Positions 14,760 through 16,567 of a stretch of DNA of 16,567 bases are shown in pieces. The DNA comes from Balneolales bacterium (GTDB taxonomy: Bacteria; Bacteroidota; Rhodothermia; Balneolales; Natronogracilivirgulaceae), in NCBI GenBank assembly GCA_007131625.1, contig SLQC01000278.1:1-16567 (forward strand). The letters are read 5' to 3'. The notes beneath the pieces were generated by a model. It searched no databases, was not told where the DNA came from, and saw only the letters and a list, made by a program, of their open reading frames with translations. Each line of letters begins with the position of its first letter. The stretch's first letter is position 1. A program made the position numbers and the translations under genes.

Positions 14760-15576
14760 TTATCGCGATTCGACGATTTCCGAGATGAGACTGTCTGCAT
14801 TTTTGACTGTTTCTTTAACACTTCTGAGAAGGAGATCTCTTCGCCCGGGCGGCTTGTTCTGCTGATAACCGCCGGCAAGCTCCCAAATGAACACTCCACC
14901 CAGCTGTTGTTTCAAAGCGTATTTGATTTTCTTTTCAACGGCTTTTTCCTCTTCGAACGAGATAAAAAGATCATCGGAGGACCCGGGGCGGTCAATACTT
15001 AAATAGGCGGCCTGGGCATCCTCATCCCAGTGGAAATATTCCGGTTCGTAGTATTTGTCCATAATTTCATGGTAGGGGACATTGTCGGTGACAACCGGTG
15101 CATTTCTCCAACGTTGATTCGGACGGGTTACACCACCGGTATCGGTTCCGCTGCCTCCTTGCCAGACATAACCGTAGAAATCGATACCGTCGAATCCCCA
15201 TTCTTGCATGACTGAGATAATGTTCTCCACGAATGTCTGACGATTTTCCGGAGAGATAGCGTTTGAGAATCCCTTATGATTTCCCCAGCCTCCAATGCTG
15301 TAAAGTACATAGGTTTCGGCATTGTGTACCGCTTTGACGATAGCATTGACACGGTCAGGACCCATATTTTGATACGGTCTGATCTCCGCCAGAGGGAGCA
15401 TAGTGATTCCAGGCACCGAAATACGCTCCAACCCAAATATCGGAATCGGAGAGCCATCGAGGTGCCGGATATCCATCCAGATTATGGTCCGGTTCGATGC
15501 TGTCACAACCGGAACAGTCTGTAAGTGTAGCAATCCAAAGAAGGCATAGGGTGACAAGTTGTTTAACCAATTGCAA
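14760..15576 (-). pseudogene. Broken GH18 glycoside hydrolase (chitinase-like)
   Basis: Remnant of a secreted GH18 enzyme read in two frames. The first frame (15576 to about 15380, TTG start) gives a signal sequence and the first beta-strand IWVGAYFGAWNHYAPSGGD, then stops. The second (about 15390 to 14760) resumes at EIRPYQNMGPDRV, then SIGGWG, GFDGID, FYGYVWQGGSGTDTGGV and VFIWELAGGY. The second beta-strand (usually an INYAF-type segment) is missing at the frame break. The catalytic DxxDxDxE motif is cut after GFDGID and runs straight into FYGYVW, which in intact relatives comes well over 100 residues later. The proton-donor glutamate and the middle of the barrel are therefore absent. The longest single open frame starts at 15557, but its first 50 or so residues are out of frame with the family. 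An active enzyme is not expected. Confidence 0.75.
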
Positions 15577-15617
15577 ATTATGGGATTACAATGGAATCGG
15601 ATTTCGCGTTTGGGACT

Positions 15618-15642
15618 AAAAAAATAGTGTAATTTTATTACA
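15618..15642 (-). terminator. AT-rich hairpin with T-tract after the 174-aa lipoprotein gene
   Basis: On the minus strand TGTAAT-AAA-ATTACA (15642-15628) is followed by CTA and seven Ts (15624-15618). The stem includes the stop codon of the lipoprotein gene. The T-tract is right for an intrinsic terminator, but the six-pair stem has only one G-C pair. Confidence 0.4.
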
Positions 15643-16162
15643 TGCCGGGTCGGGAGGGGGGCGGTGGTAGTCCGGTATCTTTGTCACCACTACTACCACC
15701 GCCAACAAGCATAACCCCTATCAAAACCCCTGCGCTCAGTAAAATTGCTGTACCCGATACATAAACCCAATTTCTATTGGGCTGACGATCCGGTTGCACC
15801 GTGACGGCAAACTGGATCTGGTTACGTTCCAGCCCCTGCGGGAAATCCCGTAGTACATCCCAGACAATTTCCTTCTCACGGCCAGGTGCTATGTTCGAAC
15901 CCACATCACCACTGACAGATTCGGGATCGATTGCATACCGGCCAGCATCTTCGAGATCAAGTAGCAAGTGAACATGATACAGGGACTCTTTGGATGTTGC
16001 GATCAGATCGTATGTTATGTGAACGAACTCATTCTGTTGTGTGAAACTGACATTTTCAAGCGACGTGGTATTTAAGCTGTCATTTTTAAACAAGCTTGTA
16101 GATGAGCAGGAAAACAACAGAAATGCAATTACGGCGATAATAATTTTGTTAATATTTGGCAT
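15638..16162 (-). CDS. Lipoprotein with SGDVG-type beta domain and C-terminal membrane helix
   Basis: A 174-residue protein with signal sequence and lipobox LFSC (Cys19). Residues about 37-123 form a beta-rich domain: VSFTQQNEFVHITYDL, then VSGDVGSNIAPGREKEIVWDV and IQFAVTVQ. From memory, this VSGDVG...PG..K.IVWDV pattern occurs as an accessory domain in Bacteroidota and Rhodothermota envelope proteins, often beside PEGA, caspase-like or SUMF1 domains; its ligand is unknown to me. A second hydrophobic segment (about 131-153) and a Gly/Pro-rich tail (GGGSSG, PPPPSRPG) follow, so the protein may be anchored at both ends. The ATG at 16162 overlaps the end of the upstream transferase-like gene by 14 bases. 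No specific function is assigned. Confidence 0.8.
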   Translation of the reverse strand: MPNINKIIIAVIAFLLFSCSSTSLFKNDSLNTTSLENVSFTQQNEFVHITYDLIATSKESLYHVHLLLDLEDAGRYAIDPESVSGDVGSNIAPGREKEIVWDVLRDFPQGLERNQIQFAVTVQPDRQPNRNWVYVSGTAILLSAGVLIGVMLVGGGSSGDKDTGLPPPPSRPGM

Positions 16163-16567
16163 AGATCACTTTGTCTTTTGTCATAGGTGTCAGTTTGGGT
16201 CGAGTGAAAGGGATTTCACTGAAATCAACCCGGAATTTCTTCAATTTCAAGTCGCATGCAGCTCTAAGGGACTCGATCCGTTCACAGATTTCTGAGTTCA
16301 ATTGATCTCCGGACAGGAAGTGTCTCTGGATTCCATACTTTCTGATCAGGTGTTCCAGTTTCCAGTGACCACCGAAGACGGGAAGCCCATTGATATGCTT
16401 TCCTTCAATTTCCGGATCTTCATCCAGGAATCCCATCGGAGGTAAACCCAGAATCAGGCAAAATAACACGATCTCCAACTGTCCGTGGATGATTGAAATC
16501 ATGCCTATGGCAGTAAGGGCGATTATTGCGGTACCGGATGCCAGCCCGTCCAGCCCGTCGATCAAAT
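16149..16567 (-). CDS. Partial, internally deleted WecA-type transferase fused to a sugar-nucleotide domain
   Basis: The 5' end lies outside the window: the first residues (LIDGLDGLASG) are the internal signature of WecA/MraY-type polyprenyl-phosphate sugar-1-phosphate transferases, so the TTG at 16565 is a leucine codon, not a start. One membrane segment follows (TAIIALTAIGMISIIHGQLEIVLFCLILG), matching the next helix of WecA. The sequence then passes directly into LPPMGFLDEDPEIEGKHINGLPVFGG, the second half of a Rossmann-type domain like the N terminus of CapD/WbpM sugar-nucleotide epimerases. The remaining transferase helices with the GD(A/S/T)GS active-site segment and the start of the Rossmann domain (G-x-G-x-x-G) are absent. 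The product would lack transferase activity. The ending FTRPKLTPMTKDKVIYAKY is not recognised. Confidence 0.65.
   Translation of the reverse strand, partial: LIDGLDGLASGTAIIALTAIGMISIIHGQLEIVLFCLILGLPPMGFLDEDPEIEGKHINGLPVFGGHWKLEHLIRKYGIQRHFLSGDQLNSEICERIESLRAACDLKLKKFRVDFSEIPFTRPKLTPMTKDKVIYAKY

Noticed and set aside
15355..15576. Programmed ribosomal frameshift joining the two GH18 frames
   Set aside because: A slip would restore the frame but not the missing second barrel strand or the missing catalytic segment, so deletion explains the data better.
1..16567. CRISPR arrays, tRNA or rRNA genes, insertion sequences, prophage
   Set aside because: No regularly spaced repeats, no T-arm/acceptor combinations, and no transposase or integrase frames were seen on either strand.

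Overview
The window looks like a chromosomal segment of a Gram-negative bacterium of the Bacteroidota/Rhodothermota/Balneolota kind. This is an inference. It rests on lipoprotein-type signal sequences, HslV with an N-terminal propeptide, a Bacteroidota-style GH18 enzyme with SIGGWG and FYGYVW motifs, weak Shine-Dalgarno signals and several TTG starts. I see no phage, transposon, CRISPR array, tRNA or rRNA.

Layout. From 69 to 11550 everything is on the minus strand. In transcription order this half holds an uncharacterised lipoprotein, a small winged-helix-like protein and MurA; then a secreted formylglycine-enzyme-like/sialidase-like fusion; then a compact Rne/Rng ribonuclease-HslV-HslU operon; then an S41 carboxy-terminal processing protease. 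A divergent promoter region near 11.6 kb separates these from a plus-strand operon (11755-14703): an Spx/YffB (ArsC-fold) protein, a DUF3108 protein, dUTPase and an MFS exporter, overlapping by 1 and 4 bases apart from a 41-base gap before dut. Transcription then converges on a minus-strand group (14760-16567): a lipid-carrier sugar-phosphate transferase-like fragment running off the window, a membrane-anchored lipoprotein and a broken GH18 glycosidase.

The genes mostly serve housekeeping: protein quality control (HslUV, S41 protease), RNA decay (Rne/Rng), peptidoglycan precursor synthesis (MurA) and nucleotide hygiene (Dut), with an envelope or glycan theme (sialidase-like fusion, GH18 remnant, WecA-type fragment, lipoproteins).

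Most notable. (1) Three apparent internal deletions lie within about 1.3 kb at the right end: two in the GH18 gene, one of which removes the catalytic motif at a GGTATCGAT junction, and one in the WecA-type fusion. They are either real decay or an assembly artefact. (2) Two similar elements, each with a CATGG-type palindrome between -35-like and -10-like hexamers at the same spacing, lie upstream of the S41 protease and of the lipoprotein gene. (3) The fusion protein's formylglycine-enzyme domain has no cysteines. (4) The ribonuclease carries a roughly 260-residue disordered tail with a tandem repeat, and its upstream region holds an exact 14-nt inverted repeat. I found no convincing wholly new system.
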